Of a stretch of DNA of 64,000 bases, positions 42,385 through 53,333 are shown piece by piece. Each line of letters begins with the position of its first letter. Within the stretch, counting starts at the first letter, position 1. Both the position numbers and the translations under genes were made by a program. The stretch covers positions 229,021,832 to 229,085,831 of the forward strand of contig NC_090319.1 of the NCBI RefSeq assembly GCF_040869045.1, given 5' to 3'. The notes under the pieces were generated by a model, which saw only the letters and a list, made by a program, of their open reading frames with translations, made no database searches and was not told where the DNA came from. The DNA comes from Eurosta solidaginis (lineage: Eukaryota > Arthropoda > Insecta > Diptera > Tephritidae).

Positions 42385-42993
42385 TTTTTAATTTTTTGTA
42401 AATTAAATTTTCATTCTTTCGCAAAATTTTTATTTGTTTAATTCATTTTTAATTAATTTAATTAATTTTTAGGTTTTTAGCATTTTAAGATTTTGTTTTA
42501 ATTTTTTCAGTTTTTAAGAGGTCTGCCTCTTCGCCACTATGGCCGCCATTGCAAGGCCTGGCGTCACGGTCGCCATATAAGGTGTCCATCTTAGACACCA
42601 TGAAAAAATGTTTTTGCCCACACACTCGCTGCCACTACACACCCACACTTACTTTTTCTGTTTATTGTTTAAATAAATAAAATGTTGTTTTTATATTTTA
42701 CAATAGAGTGTTTCTTTTTATTTTAAACATTTACATCTTTAATAAATTTAGTTCATAAATACTTTCACTTTTCTTATCTACTATTAGCACGACCGCCACT
42801 CTTGTTCACTCACACGACTCTCATCTAATTCGTTTTCTCAACCCACCTCAGCGGCCATCATTTTTCATTGCTGAATGCAATTGGCCCTGCTGAGTGCAAT
42901 TGGCATTGCTGTTCAGCAACAGCTGACAGCGATGCCATTTGCACTCAGGGGTGTGTTTAGTGCGTAAAGGCTGGGTAACGCAGTGCGGTTATA
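42385..42993 (-). mobile_element. T2 fragment: 5' LTR and start of leader
   Basis: LTR at 42576-42993 (418 bp) with primer site (42560-42575) and about 190 bp of leader to 42385, homologous to 22950-23559. To its right is T1 LTR sequence at the same position as at 23560, with slight changes (ACACCGCGCTGGCAGCCAG against ACTGCACGCAGGCAGTCAG). Confidence 0.85.
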
Positions 42994-43900
42994 ACACCGC
43001 GCTGGCAGCCAGTAATTTTACGATAATAATTACAAAAAGTAGAAATGCAAAAATCGAATACTAGTCTAACGTTACTTTCGCTGTATTCTATTAGTATATA
43101 CATACGATTACATGCTAACATACGTTTTCCCTTCTTGCAGTATCATGCCTATGGTTTGTACATGTAGGATAATCCGCTATCCCGGCATTTAGCTTTACCC
43201 CAATTTTCGGGAGCCCTAATATACATAGAAATCAGTGTACCTAATCTCGTACATACGTTTGTTGTATGCCTGCTGTGTTTTCCAACCTTCGCTTAACCTA
43301 TTGAATTCAATCATTTGTGTTTATGCGTGTGTTCGCTGTAGCTTGGTTCTGATGGTACGTTGGCCTCGCTTGTTGCTTTCGACTTCTGCTTACGGCGTGC
43401 GTGGGTGTGTCGTATGCTTTTGCGTAAGTATGTATAGAAAAATTTCAGTTAGTAGGGGCGCTTATTTTTGGCGACTAGCTGCTGATCTCCGTTTATTCAA
43501 ATTATAATGTATGTTGTATTTGTAGTTGACTGGATGCACAAAGGTTTGGTTGACTGGCGCAATTTTATGTTTTGTGCGTATCCACTTCCCTTCCAAATGT
43601 TTTAGTGTATGTTTGGGTGACCTATATTTGAAATTTATGTGGTCGAAAATGTAAATATTTTTCTTGTGTGCAAAAGTGCGCAAGTCTGATTTGTCCTTCA
43701 ATTTAGTAATTATTAGTTCAATGTGTAACGGAATATATGTATTTTGACGTGTAATTCATAAAGATATAGTATATGTCGTAAAATGTATAAATGGTAAATT
43801 CAGGGTTATAAATTAAATTATTGTATAAAATGTATGTCGAAAAATGAAAAAATAAGTATATGTTGTGAGGGTACAAACCCTCGGTTTTGTGGTCCTCACA
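42994..43900 (-). repeat. T1 LTR, 5' part (minus), interrupted by T2
   Basis: U3 sequence of T1 from its start at 43900 (TGTGAGGACC) down to the T2 border. The polypurine tract (minus GTGAGGGGGGAG) is at 43912-43901. The block 42385-43912 duplicates 22950-24506. Confidence 0.85.
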
Positions 43901-43912
43901 CTCCCCCCTCAC

Positions 43913-44465
43913 CTACCTATTGGGGTTAGAGTTTACCGGGCTTTAGTGCTTGATCCGAAGTCCGGGTACTTCTTGAAATTAAATTTCTTCGTGTATGATT
44001 TGATACTGTTCCGGTTGAGCGTGTACGTTACTACCGATTTGGTTCGAGTTGCAGTAGAAAATCACGTAATAATCTGCTATTCCGGAGTTTTCTCGGGGTG
44101 TGTGTTCGTTTAGGACTGCTATAGCGAACGGCCTTCGTAGGTGTAATCTTGATCCAGGTATCGGTCCTCTGGCGACCTGGACTTGGGTTCCTCGAGCGAC
44201 CTGTACCTGATTTTCTGGACAAGTTAATACCTGATTCTCCGTATTTTTTTGCACTTGAGCGTCTCTGTATGCTACCCGCTGTTGGCTTGTACTTTGTTTC
44301 TCTCCTTGTTGTCTCTTGGTCTCTTCACTGACTCGTGTAAGCGTACCACAAATGGCTACCTCGCTGTTCTCTCTCTGTTGTTGTACCTCGGAAATATTGT
44401 TTGCTGTTTGATTGGACGATGTTGACGGGATTCGATCTTCACTAGTAATCTTCTTGTTGCTCTGT
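43913..44465 (-). other. T1 pol-ORF3 interval, ORF3 deleted
   Basis: The interval (normally followed by TATA box and ORF3) is joined at about 43915 straight to the polypurine tract, so ORF3 and its promoter are gone. The remaining sequence has several indels. Confidence 0.75.
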
Positions 44466-45392
44466 TCATGCCTTTGCTTCCTGGATTCGTTGTTCTCGGC
44501 GCGTCGGTTTCGTGGTATGCTGACTGAAGTGGGCTGTCCTCCTCCTTCCTCTGAAAACTTTGTCTAGCTCTACGATCACTGGTGATACAAAGTTGGTTAC
44601 TCGCTGAGATCCACTGTACCTGGGCGCCAGTTTGGCTGCAAAGTTATCCACCGCTTTTGTCAGCTGATGCTCCTTTACCAGCACTAGGTCGGCTATAGCC
44701 GGTCGCCATTGCCTTCTTCTTAAATTATGATGCTTTGCCTGCTCTGCTGATGCTCGCCCTTGCTTCCCTCGTACCATCTCGAAAATCTCCTTCATCTTCA
44801 TCGATTTCTCTGCCGGATTAGCTACTCTCTCACCTGTACCGAATGTATGCTGGTCGCAAAGGCTATTGGCAATCCTTGTTTCTCTGCCTTGTACTTCATA
44901 TGCTGGACTGTACCCGGTCTATTCACATACGCTGGTGTATTATGCGATCAGCTCGTCCCATGTTCTCTGCTCATTCCCGGAAATCTGTGCTATCATCCTC
45001 TTGATGTTACGGTCGCTCTTTCTGTCGGGCTCTCTGTGTATGGTGCTGTCAGCTGGTATTTTACGCCAAGCTCCTCCAAATATTTCTTAAAATGTTTGCT
45101 CACGAACTGCGCTCCGTTGGCTGTGATTAATACCTTTGGGATGCCAAATCGTGCCAAAATTCTCTCTCTAAATCCCCGTATTACGCTCTCTGTTGTTGCC
45201 TTTCTAATTGCCATTATCTCCACCCATTTTGATCTGTCAACGAAAACTAATGCCATTGTATTACCACGGTTCTTCTGGAATTTTAGTTAACATCTTTCCC
45301 GCGGCCTGTTGTTGACTAGGTTTGTATACCTGACATCCATGACATTGTTGTACGTATTTCCTTACTTCTCTGAACATTGCGGGCCAGTAATA
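44466..45392 (-). pseudogene. pol: T1 integrase (third pol copy, minus)
   Basis: Frames 45256-44993 and 44801-44466 carry the core (GFRERILARFGIPKVL; the second catalytic motif is TANGAQF, so Asp is Ala) and the C-terminal module (KLAPRYSGSQRVTNF). The core is shortened: the segment after the APYTE junction is deleted and shifted, removing the PQEN..TERANR glutamate in frame. The first Asp region (ADFVGP) is missing through a deletion near 45280. Inactive. Confidence 0.85.
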
Positions 45393-46431
45393 TCATGTCG
45401 TCGCTCGTGCAATAGATATTCGAACGCCCATGTGTCCTGCGCTTGGTGTGTCATGAACTTCCGCCAGCACTCTGCGTCTCTGTGGGGTCGGTACACATAG
45501 CTTCCACGGTACGGCGTCTTCACCATCCACTTGACTCTCTATTTTCCTGTATAGCTTTCCGTCCTCGACCGCATAGTCTGGGAATTTTGCCGGATCCCTT
45601 CTTACCTCTGCAATCTTCGCTTTTAGCCAATTGCACTCGTCTTTTCTTTGCTCTACCGTCAGCGTACCCAGCTGCTCGTCCATCGGATGTTTCGAAGGTG
45701 CATCTGTCACCACGTTTAACTTTCCCTTTGGATTCTTCGGGTAATACCTTTGTTTTATGGGGCAGTCGTCCCTCATCACTATCTTGTGCGTGGCCACATT
45801 GGATACCCCTGGCATCTGCTGGAACATCTGCAATTTTTTTTAAGAATTGTACTCACCGACTCGTCTGTTATCGCAATTTTTAGGCTGTTATCTTCGTTAC
45901 TACTTTCAACCATTGTTATACATGTAACCGCTTCCTCATCCTGATCGTCTGTTCTAGTGTTAGTGTTTGCTCTCCCCATCTCAACTCCATGTTCACCTTT
46001 GCCAGGTAATCCGCTCCAATCACCATTTCGTCGACTAGTCCTGGTAGGATTAGCATTTCATTTCGCAGCACTTGGTTACCCAATCTCACTTCTGCATCTA
46101 CCGCTTCTACGATCGTTTTAAATCTGCCATCTCCTAGTATCACTCGCGTCTCTATCGTCTTGAATATACCTGTCTTCAACCTCCTTGCCATTGTTCCACT
46201 TACAAAGCTTCGCGTCGCCCCTGTGTCTACTGTGGCTATCACCTCCTTGCCATTCACCGTGATGCTTGCCAAGATCCGACCCTTTGTCTGTCGTAATATG
46301 TTTAGTTTTCCCCGTGGTTGCATTTGGGGAGACCCCACTCCTCGGTGCCAATGAGGTTTCTGGACGTTTCCCTGCGTTCGTCTACAACAGTTTCGTGTGA
46401 GGGTGCCTACCTTTCCGCATGTACAGCACAA
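45393..46431 (-). pseudogene. pol: T1 zinc knuckle, protease, RT-deletion joint and integrase zinc domain
   Basis: Frame 46431-45916 has the second gag zinc knuckle (CCTCGKVGTLTRNC; His replaced by Thr) and an intact-looking retropepsin: ATVDTGATRSFVSG active site and the LPGLVDEMVIGADYL C-terminal part. A shift at about 45940 leads to 45979-45779. Frame 45833-45393 contains KIVMRDDCPIKQRYYPKNPK (start of RT) fused to KGKLNVVTDAPSKHP (end of RNase H), then the linker and the integrase zinc domain start (VHDTPSAGHMG with both His). The same fusion point is present in copies at 4690 and 51755. Confidence 0.88.
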
Positions 46432-47240
46432 TTCGATGCGAGCTCTACGGCAACCGTATGCGACATGGCCGCCTCCTCCGCACCGTCTGCACGCCGTACT
46501 ATTATCGATGTATCTTGGTGCCGGGTCTGAATTCTGGGATGGGTGTACTTCTGCCTACCGTTCTCGCTCCTCCACCTGTATGTATTGGCAACGTTCTTGT
46601 GGACGCCGTGGTATAAATGGCCTTGCCGTTGGTCGCATCGGATCTCTGTAAGGGGTGATACTTTCGTAATTTTCAACTAAACTTACAAATTCTTCCAGGC
46701 TGCTGATCTCGCCTATTTTAACATACAGTTGGACTTCTCTGCGGGAGTTCCGGTATATGCGGTTTAACTTATGATCTTCCGTGTAGGCGGCATGTCGCAT
46801 CAGCCCTTGTACTGCTAGCAAATAATCCTTGAACTTCTCTTCTGGTCTTTGCATGCATGCCCGTATCTCGTCGTCCAATTGCTCGAAGTATATGGAGCTG
46901 AGGAAAAATTTTAAGAAATCCTTCTTGAACGAGTCCCACTCTTTTCAGCTCCGGTTGTTATTTCGGTACCAAACCAATGCTTTTTCCTTGAGTAACTCCG
47001 GCAATGCTCTTGGTATCTAGTTGACGTTTATTCCGTATCCTTCTGCTATTTCTTCAGCGCGTTCGTTGAACCCTAGAGGATCCTTGCCCCGACGTATTTT
47101 AAACTATATTTTCGGACCGGATAGTTGTTGCGTATGTGCCAGGTTGTTGCATCGCATATAGTGGTGGTTGTGCGACCCGTGTTGGTTGGATGCGCCGGTT
47201 GTATTCTCGTCATCCATTTTGGTAGCACTTGGAGATGTCG
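46432..47240 (-). pseudogene. gag: T1 gag
   Basis: The only extended gag region of T1 here. The frame 46878-46555 reads DDEIRACMQRPEEKFKDYLL, a Retrotrans_gag C-terminal segment with VSLVENYESITPYRD; its upstream half (KALVWYRNNN, EWDSFKKDFLKFF) lies at 47060-46880 in other frames, with stops. The first zinc knuckle is intact as CRRCGGGGHVAYGC at about 46490. The start is near a methionine at about 47217. Broken by several stops and shifts. Gag would package the RNA; capsid and knuckles are of the usual Ty3/gypsy type. Confidence 0.8.
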
Positions 47241-47321
47241 CCGACTACTTGCCTGTGGTATGTTTAGTGTAGATATCGTCCGTGCGTGTTGTAGAGCTAG
47301 GTCTGTAAGCCGATCCTGACT

Positions 47322-48699
47322 TATTTTGCCGAGGTATGCCCAGTCCGCCCAGGGTTCCTAGAGTTGGTGGGAGAACCTATTCCGATTGAAATAAACAAAC
47401 AAAGGAGTTCTGAAAATACGTTATAAAATTTATTTAAAAATTCAATATCCTTTAATAGCTACTCCTATTCTCTGGCCCTGTCTCGATAAGAGTAGCTGAG
47501 ATAGAAACCCTTTGCTAAGCTCTCCGTCAGTTGGAGTAGAAATCTCCTACAGAATATAAAAATAATCACGAAATGAATTAAAAACCTTCAGGTCGTGTTC
47601 TGGTTAGTGGTAGATTTCCATTGACTCATATGCCTATCTCCTAGCTTCTGATCTTACAAGCTAATTTGTCGCCATTATATTTGATTTCGTACGTCGGCAG
47701 ACGGCTACTTTCTAAAAGCAAATCATTAGTAACAATTCCTCCGTTATAAAATTATGTAGGACTGTGCGCAGGCAGTCAGTAACTTTATAATAACAATTAT
47801 AAAAGGTAGAAATGCAAAAATCGAATACTAGTCCAACGTTACTTTCGCTGTATTCTAATAGTATATACATACGCTTACATGCTAACATATGTTTTCCCTT
47901 CTTCCACTATCATGCCTAAGATTTGTACATATATATGTATATGCATACTTTTGATCATGTAGATTAATCCGCTATCCCGGCATTTAGCTTTACCCCAATT
48001 TTTGGGAGCCCTAATAGGCACAGAAATCAGTGTACCTAATCTCGTACATACGTTTGTTGTATGCCTGCCGTGTTTCCCAACCTTCGCTTTACCTATTGAA
48101 TTCAATCATTTGTGTTTATGAGTGTGTTCGCTGTCGCTTGGTTCTGATGGTGCGTTGGCCTCGCTTGATGCTTTCGACTTCTGCTTACGGCGTGCGTTGG
48201 TGTGTCGTATGCTTGTGCGTAAGTATGTATAGCAAAATTCCAATTAGTAGCAGCGCTTTTTTTAGCGAATTGCTGCTGATCCCCGTTTATTCAAATTATT
48301 ATGTATGTTGTAGTTGTAGTTGAGTGCATTGGATGCGCAAAGGGTTGGCTGACCGGCGCAATTTTATGTTTTGTGCGTATCCACTTCCCTTCCAAATGTT
48401 TTAGTGTATGTTAGGGTGACCTATATTTGAAATTTATGTGGGCGAAAATGTTAATATTTTGTTTGCGGGCAAAAGTGCGCAAGTCTGATTTGTCCTTCAA
48501 TTTAGTAATTATTAGTTCAATGTATAACGGAATATATATATTTTGACGTGTAATTCATAAAGATATAGTAAATGTCGTAAAATGCATAAATGGTAAATTC
48601 AGGGTTATAAATTAAATTATTGTATAAAATGTATGTTGAAAAATGAAAAAATAAGTATATGTTGTGAGGGTACAAACCCTCGGTTTTGGGGTCCTCACA
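47322..48699 (-). repeat. T1 LTR, nearly complete (minus, 1378 bp)
   Basis: Starts TGTGAGGACCCC at 48699 and ends near GCAAAATAAGTC at 47322, where the last bases and the primer-binding site are replaced by unrelated sequence. The TATA box is degraded (AATATAATG). It serves as 3' LTR of the element to its right and lies where the 5' LTR of the gag-pol copy to its left would be. Confidence 0.85.
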
Positions 48700-49540
48700 C
48701 TCCCCCCTCACCTACCGCAGCGAGGCTTACGGTCACCATGACGGTGCGTGTGATCCGTACTCGGAAGCAGTGATCGCCCACACTGCGCTGGAAGGATTGT
48801 CGGGTGCGTCGCTCTGCTTGGTCCAGGAGTTTTCGTATCTCTTCCACGAGCTCCTGGGGTAGTGGGTTAATGCCTGATTGGTGGTCCCAGCAGGCCGGTG
48901 TGTTGGTCTGAGCTTCGTTCAGCCAGCGCCCTATCTCCTTTAGGATGCTGCCGGCGTCTTCGTGGCTGTCGTTAGCCTCGCTGGCCATCAGGCTCAATAT
49001 GTCACTGTTTCTGTCTTTGAGGCTGCCGTCGACCTCGCTGGCCATACGGCTTAATATTCCGCTGTCGTCGTTGGTTTTGAGGCTGGCGTTGACCTCGCTG
49101 GCTTTACGACTTAATGTTTGGTTATCGTCTTGGTTCGGTGCTTCGTCTATCGCTTCCACGATCCTCACCTTGGTCGGGGGTTCCGTCCTCGGGTTGGGGT
49201 CGTATATCCAAATTCGGAGGGCGACGTGCCGCCTGTATTCGACGAACCCCCGGCCCTGTACCTCTTCGTCGTCCTGGCATATTGAAAGCTCGCTCTGCTG
49301 CTTTGGTGGTGGTTCGTTGTCGTCTTCGTCCTCGCTCTCTGAGGAAATGGGGATCGGGGTAGGGTCCCGAACGATGGCCCACTCCTCGGATTCGGACCTG
49401 TACTCCTCGGCGCTATCATCGCCACTTCCCTCCCCGTACCTGGCAGCCGCTGTTTTTCGCCGTAGCCGCGTCCTAAATGGGGCCCACTCGCACCCTTCAC
49501 TATGGTCATCGGAAAAATCGGAATAATTAGGCGTATTCAT
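48695..49540 (-). CDS. T1 ORF3, intact 281-codon frame of unknown function
   Basis: ATG at 49540, stop TGA made from the first LTR bases (GTG TGA at 48700-48695), reading through the polypurine tract. The N-terminal third is acidic (HSEGCEW, SAEEYRSESEEW, SSESEDEDDNEPP); residues about 100-130 form a globular-looking patch (VALRIWIYDPNPRTEPPTKV); then three repeats of 19-20 residues (LSRKASEVNASLK, LSRMASEVDGSLK, LSLMASEANDSHE), likely helical; a basic C-terminus with ELVEEIRKLLDQAERRTRQS and VGDHCFRVRITRT. No signal peptide, membrane segment, zinc knuckle or protease site, so it is not an env-type glycoprotein. It is the only uninterrupted T1 gene in the window and has a TATA box 48 bp upstream. 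Function unknown; an accessory or regulatory protein is one guess. Confidence 0.65.
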   Translation of the reverse strand: MNTPNYSDFSDDHSEGCEWAPFRTRLRRKTAAARYGEGSGDDSAEEYRSESEEWAIVRDPTPIPISSESEDEDDNEPPPKQQSELSICQDDEEVQGRGFVEYRRHVALRIWIYDPNPRTEPPTKVRIVEAIDEAPNQDDNQTLSRKASEVNASLKTNDDSGILSRMASEVDGSLKDRNSDILSLMASEANDSHEDAGSILKEIGRWLNEAQTNTPACWDHQSGINPLPQELVEEIRKLLDQAERRTRQSFQRSVGDHCFRVRITRTVMVTVSLAAVGEGGV

Positions 49541-50295
49541 TGTTACTCGCTTTACGATACTTTGAAGTTTGGCCTGCCGCGGCCCGGTTTATATATGTTT
49601 TCTTCTGATGCGTTAGACGGTACTTTTCCTGGCAGTGGGTATCACTCAATCCTTCTTACCAAATTAGGTTTTGTAACTTTCATCAGGATGTTGCTATGTT
49701 GTTGCTCGTCGCTGCCCTTCCACTTTGTGGTAGGTGTGATACCAGTCTATACTGTCAATGAAAAACTGGTGGATTTTCCTTATGGTGCTCCCACCGTATA
49801 TGGTGGATTTTTTTTTTGTAAAAACGTGGTATATCATGAGCCTAGTTAGGGAGTATATTTATGTGATCATTGGGGTTAGAGTTTACCGGGCTTTAGTGCT
49901 TGATCCGAAGTCCGGGTACTTATTGAAATTAAATTTCTTCGTGTATGATTTGATACTGTTCCGGTTGGGCGTGTACGTTACTACCGATTTGGTTCGAGTT
50001 GCAGTAGAATCTCACATAATAGTCCGCTATTCCGGAGTTGTCTCGGGGTGTGTGTTCGTTTAGGACTGCTATAGCGAACTGCCTTCCTAGGTGTAATCTT
50101 GATCCAGGTATCGGTCCTCTGGCGACCTGTACTTGGGTTCCTCGAGCGACCTGTACCTGATTTTCTGGAAATGATCATACCTGCTTCTCCGTATAGTTTT
50201 GCACTTGAGCGTCTCTGTATGCTACCAGCTGTTGGCTTCTACTTTGGTTCTCTCCTTGTTGTCTCTCGGTCTCTTCGCTGACTCGTGTAAGTGTA
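49541..50295 (-). promoter_or_regulatory. T1 pol-ORF3 interval with internal TATA box (minus copy B)
   Basis: TATATAAA at 49595-49588 and the GC-rich element follow the same plan as 6153-6885. The interval is nearly identical to that copy. Confidence 0.6.
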
Positions 50296-52005
50296 CTACA
50301 GATGGCTGGCTAACTTTCTGTTCTCTCTCTGTTGTTGTACCTCGGAAATATTGTTTGCTGTTTTATTGGACGATGTTGACGGGATCTGATCTTCAATAGC
50401 ATTCTTCTTGCTGCTCTGTTCATGCCTTTGCTTCCTGGATTCCTTGTTGTCGACAGTGTCGGTTTCGTGGTATTCTTTCAGCTCACTTAAGTGGGCTGTC
50501 CTCCTCCTTCCTCTGAAATCGTAGTCTAACTCTACGATCACTGGTGATACAAATTTGGTTACTCGGTGAGGTCCACTGTACCTCGGCGCTAGTTTGGCTG
50601 AAAAGTTATGCACCGCTTTTGACAGCTGATGCTCCTTTACCAGCACTAGGTCACCTATAGCCGGTTGCCATTGCCTTCTTCTTAAATTATAATGCTTTGT
50701 CTGCTCTGCTGATGCTCGCTCTTGCTTCCTTCGTACTATCACGAATATCTCCTTAACCTTCATCGATTTCTCCGCTGGATTAGCTACGCTCTCACCTCTA
50801 CCGAAAATATGCTCGTCGTAAAGGCTATTGGGAATCCTTGGCTCTCTGCCTTCTACTACATATGCTCGACTGTACCCGGTCGATTCACATACGCTTGTGT
50901 TTAATGCGAGTGTTATCTGTGGTATCAGCTCGTCCCATGTCCTCTGCTCATCCCCTGAAAACTGTGCTATCATACTCTTGATGTTGCGGTTCGCTCTTTC
51001 TGTCGGGTTCTCCTGCGGTGTGTATGGTGCTGTCAGCTGGTGTTTTACGCCAAGCTCCTCCAAATACTCCTTAAAACGTTTGCTCACGAACTGCGCTCCG
51101 TTGTCTGTGTTTAATACCTTTGGAATGCCAAATCGTGCCAAAATTCTCTCTCTAAATCCTCGTATTACGCTCTCTGTTGTTGCCTTTCTAATTGCCATTA
51201 TCTCCACCCATTTTGATCTGTCAACGAAAGCTAATGCCATTGTATTACCATGTTTTGAGCGTAGCATTGGACCAACAAAGTCTGCACACACTGTTGCCCA
51301 CGGTTCTTCTGGAATTTTAGTTAACAACTTACCCGCGGCGTGTTGTTAACTAGGTTTGTATACCTGACATCCATGAGATTGCTGTAAGTACTTTATTATG
51401 TCTCTGAAGATTCCGGGCCAGTAATATCGTGTCGTCGCTCGCGCAATTGATTTTCGAATGCCCATGTGTCCTGCGCTTGGTGTGTCATCAATTTCCACCA
51501 GCACTCTGCGTCTCTGAGGGGTCGGTACACATAGCTTCCACGGTACTGCGTCTTCACCATCAACTTGACTCTCTATTCTCCTGTATAGCTTTCCGTCCTC
51601 GATCGCATAGTCATGGAATTCCTCCGGAGCCTTTCTTACCTCTGCCTTCTTCCCTTTTAGCCACTTGCACTCGTCTTTGCCTTGCTCTAGCGTCAACGTG
51701 CCTAGTTGCTCGTCCATCGGCTGTCTCGAAAGTGCATCTGTCACCACGTTTACCTTTCCCTTTGGATTTTTCGGGTAACACCTTTGTTTTATGGGGCAGT
51801 CGTCTCTCATCGCTATCTTGTGTGTGGCCACATTGGATACACCTGACATTTCCCCGAACATATGTAATTCTTTGTTGAGAAATTTACTCACCGACTCGTC
51901 TGTATTCGCAGCTTTTAGGCAGTTATCTATGTGGCTACATCCATTTCCACTTTCGACGATTGTTGTACATGTGTCCGCTTCCTCCTCCTGATTGTTTGTG
52001 TTCAA
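50296..52005 (-). pseudogene. pol: T1 pol remnant copy B (integrase; minus)
   Basis: Frame 52005-51346 runs from the protease-RT linker over the RT/RNase H deletion joint (YPKNPKGKVNVVTDALSRQP) into the integrase zinc domain and stops at the same TAA as copy A (CQVYKPS, stop 51348-51346). Frame 51327-50296 (343 codons) is the integrase core with all three acidic residues and the GPY/F-like module. Differences from copy A number only about half a dozen residues in 343. Confidence 0.9.
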
Positions 52006-52499
52006 GGTTAGCGATTGTTCTCCGCATACATCTCCATGTTCACCTTCGCCAGGTAATCCGTTCCAAGCACCACTTCGTCGACTAGTCCTGGTAGGATTAT
52101 TATTTCATTTCGCAGCACTTGATTACCCATTCTCATTTCTGAATCTACCGCTTCAACGATCGTTTTAAATCTGCCATCTCCCAGTATTAATCGCGGCTCT
52201 ATTGTCTTGAATACACTTGTGTTCAGCCTCCTTGCCATTGTTCCACTTACAAAACTTCGCGTCGCCCTGTATCGATTGCGGCTACCACCTCTTCGCCATT
52301 CACCGTGATGCTTGCGAAGATCCGGCCCTTTGTCTGCCGTAATGTGTTTAGTTTTCTACGTGGTTGCATTTGGGGGGACCCCACTCCTCGGTGACAATTA
52401 GGTCTCTGGCCATTTTCCTGCGTGCGTCTACAACAGTTTCGTGTGAGCATGCCTAACTTTCCGCATGTCCAGCAAAATTCGATGCGCGCACTACGGCAA
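52006..52499 (-). pseudogene. pol: T1 zinc knuckle 2 and protease (copy B)
   Basis: Frames 52450-52247 and 52238-52008 cover the C-terminal knuckle and the retropepsin (ARRLNTSVFKTIEPRLILG, LPGLVDEVVLGTDYLA). The DTGA motif is at the end of the first frame (AAIDTG, then a shift), so frame is lost in the active site. Homology ends at about 52499, at the inverted junction. Confidence 0.8.
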
Positions 52500-53333
52500 C
52501 AGTAGCAGAGGATGAACCATCCCAGAAGTCAGACCCGGCACCAAGATACATCGATACAAGTACGGCGTGCAGACAATGCGGAGGAGGCGGCCATGTCGCA
52601 TACGGTTGCCGTAGTTCGCGCATCGAATTCTGCTGGATATGCGGTAAGGTAGGCACGCTAATACGAAACTGCTGTAGATGCACGCAGGGAAACGGCCAGA
52701 GACCTCATTGGCACCGAGGAGTGTGGTCTCCCCAAACGCAACCACGGGGAAAACTAAACATATTACGAGACACAAAGGGTCGGATCTTGGCAAACATCAC
52801 GTTGAATGGCGAGGAGGTGGTGCCGCAATCGATACAGGGGCTACGCGAAGCTTTGTGAGTGGAACAATGGCAAGAAGGCTGAAGACAGGTATATTCAAGA
52901 CGATAGAAACGCGAGTGATACTGGGAGATGACACACTCAAGACGATCATAGAAGCGGTAGATGCAGAAGTGAGAATGGGTAACCAAGCGCTGCGCAATGG
53001 AATGCTAATCCTACCAGGATTAGTCGATGAAGTGGTGCTTGGAACGGATTACCTGGCGAAGATGAACATGGAGGTTAGATGCGGAGAACAAACGCTAACC
53101 TTGAACACAGACAATCAGGATGAGGAAGCGGTCACATGTACAACAATGGTCGAAAGTAGAAATGGAAGTAGTCACAAAGATAACAGCCTAAAAGTTGCGA
53201 ATACAGACGAAATGGTGAGTAAATTTCACAACAAAGAATTACAGATGTTCGTGGAAATGTCAGGTGTATCCAACGTGGCCACGCACAAGATAGTGATGAG
53301 GGACGACCGTCCCATAAAACAAGGGTATTACCA
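52500..53333 (+). pseudogene. pol: T1 zinc knuckles and protease (plus arm of palindrome)
   Basis: Mirror image of the preceding copy. First knuckle CRQCGGGGHVAYGC is canonical; the second CWICGKVGTLIRNC has Thr for His, like the 46.4-kb copy. Frame 52678-53370 then has the protease, but the aspartate motif is destroyed (AIDTGATRSF in one frame, reached after an insertion; the frame in use reads VVPQSIQGLREA in another). It continues to KIVMRDDRPIKQGYY and is joined at 53331 by a deletion to integrase sequence, a different joint from the one in copies A, B and 45.7 kb. Confidence 0.8.

Noticed and set aside
43427..43900. Frames of the form MYLISYIRLLYACC in several LTRs
   Set aside because: They fall in LTR U3 sequence, are short, occur on both strands of copies and have no relation to a known protein.
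48695..49540. T1 ORF3 as env glycoprotein
   Set aside because: Position fits, but there is no signal peptide, membrane segment, cysteine pattern or furin-like site.
50828..51349. 173-codon frames antisense to integrase (also 5099-5620 and 45443-45883)
   Set aside because: They mirror integrase codon structure on the opposite strand and have no domain; shadows of the pol genes.
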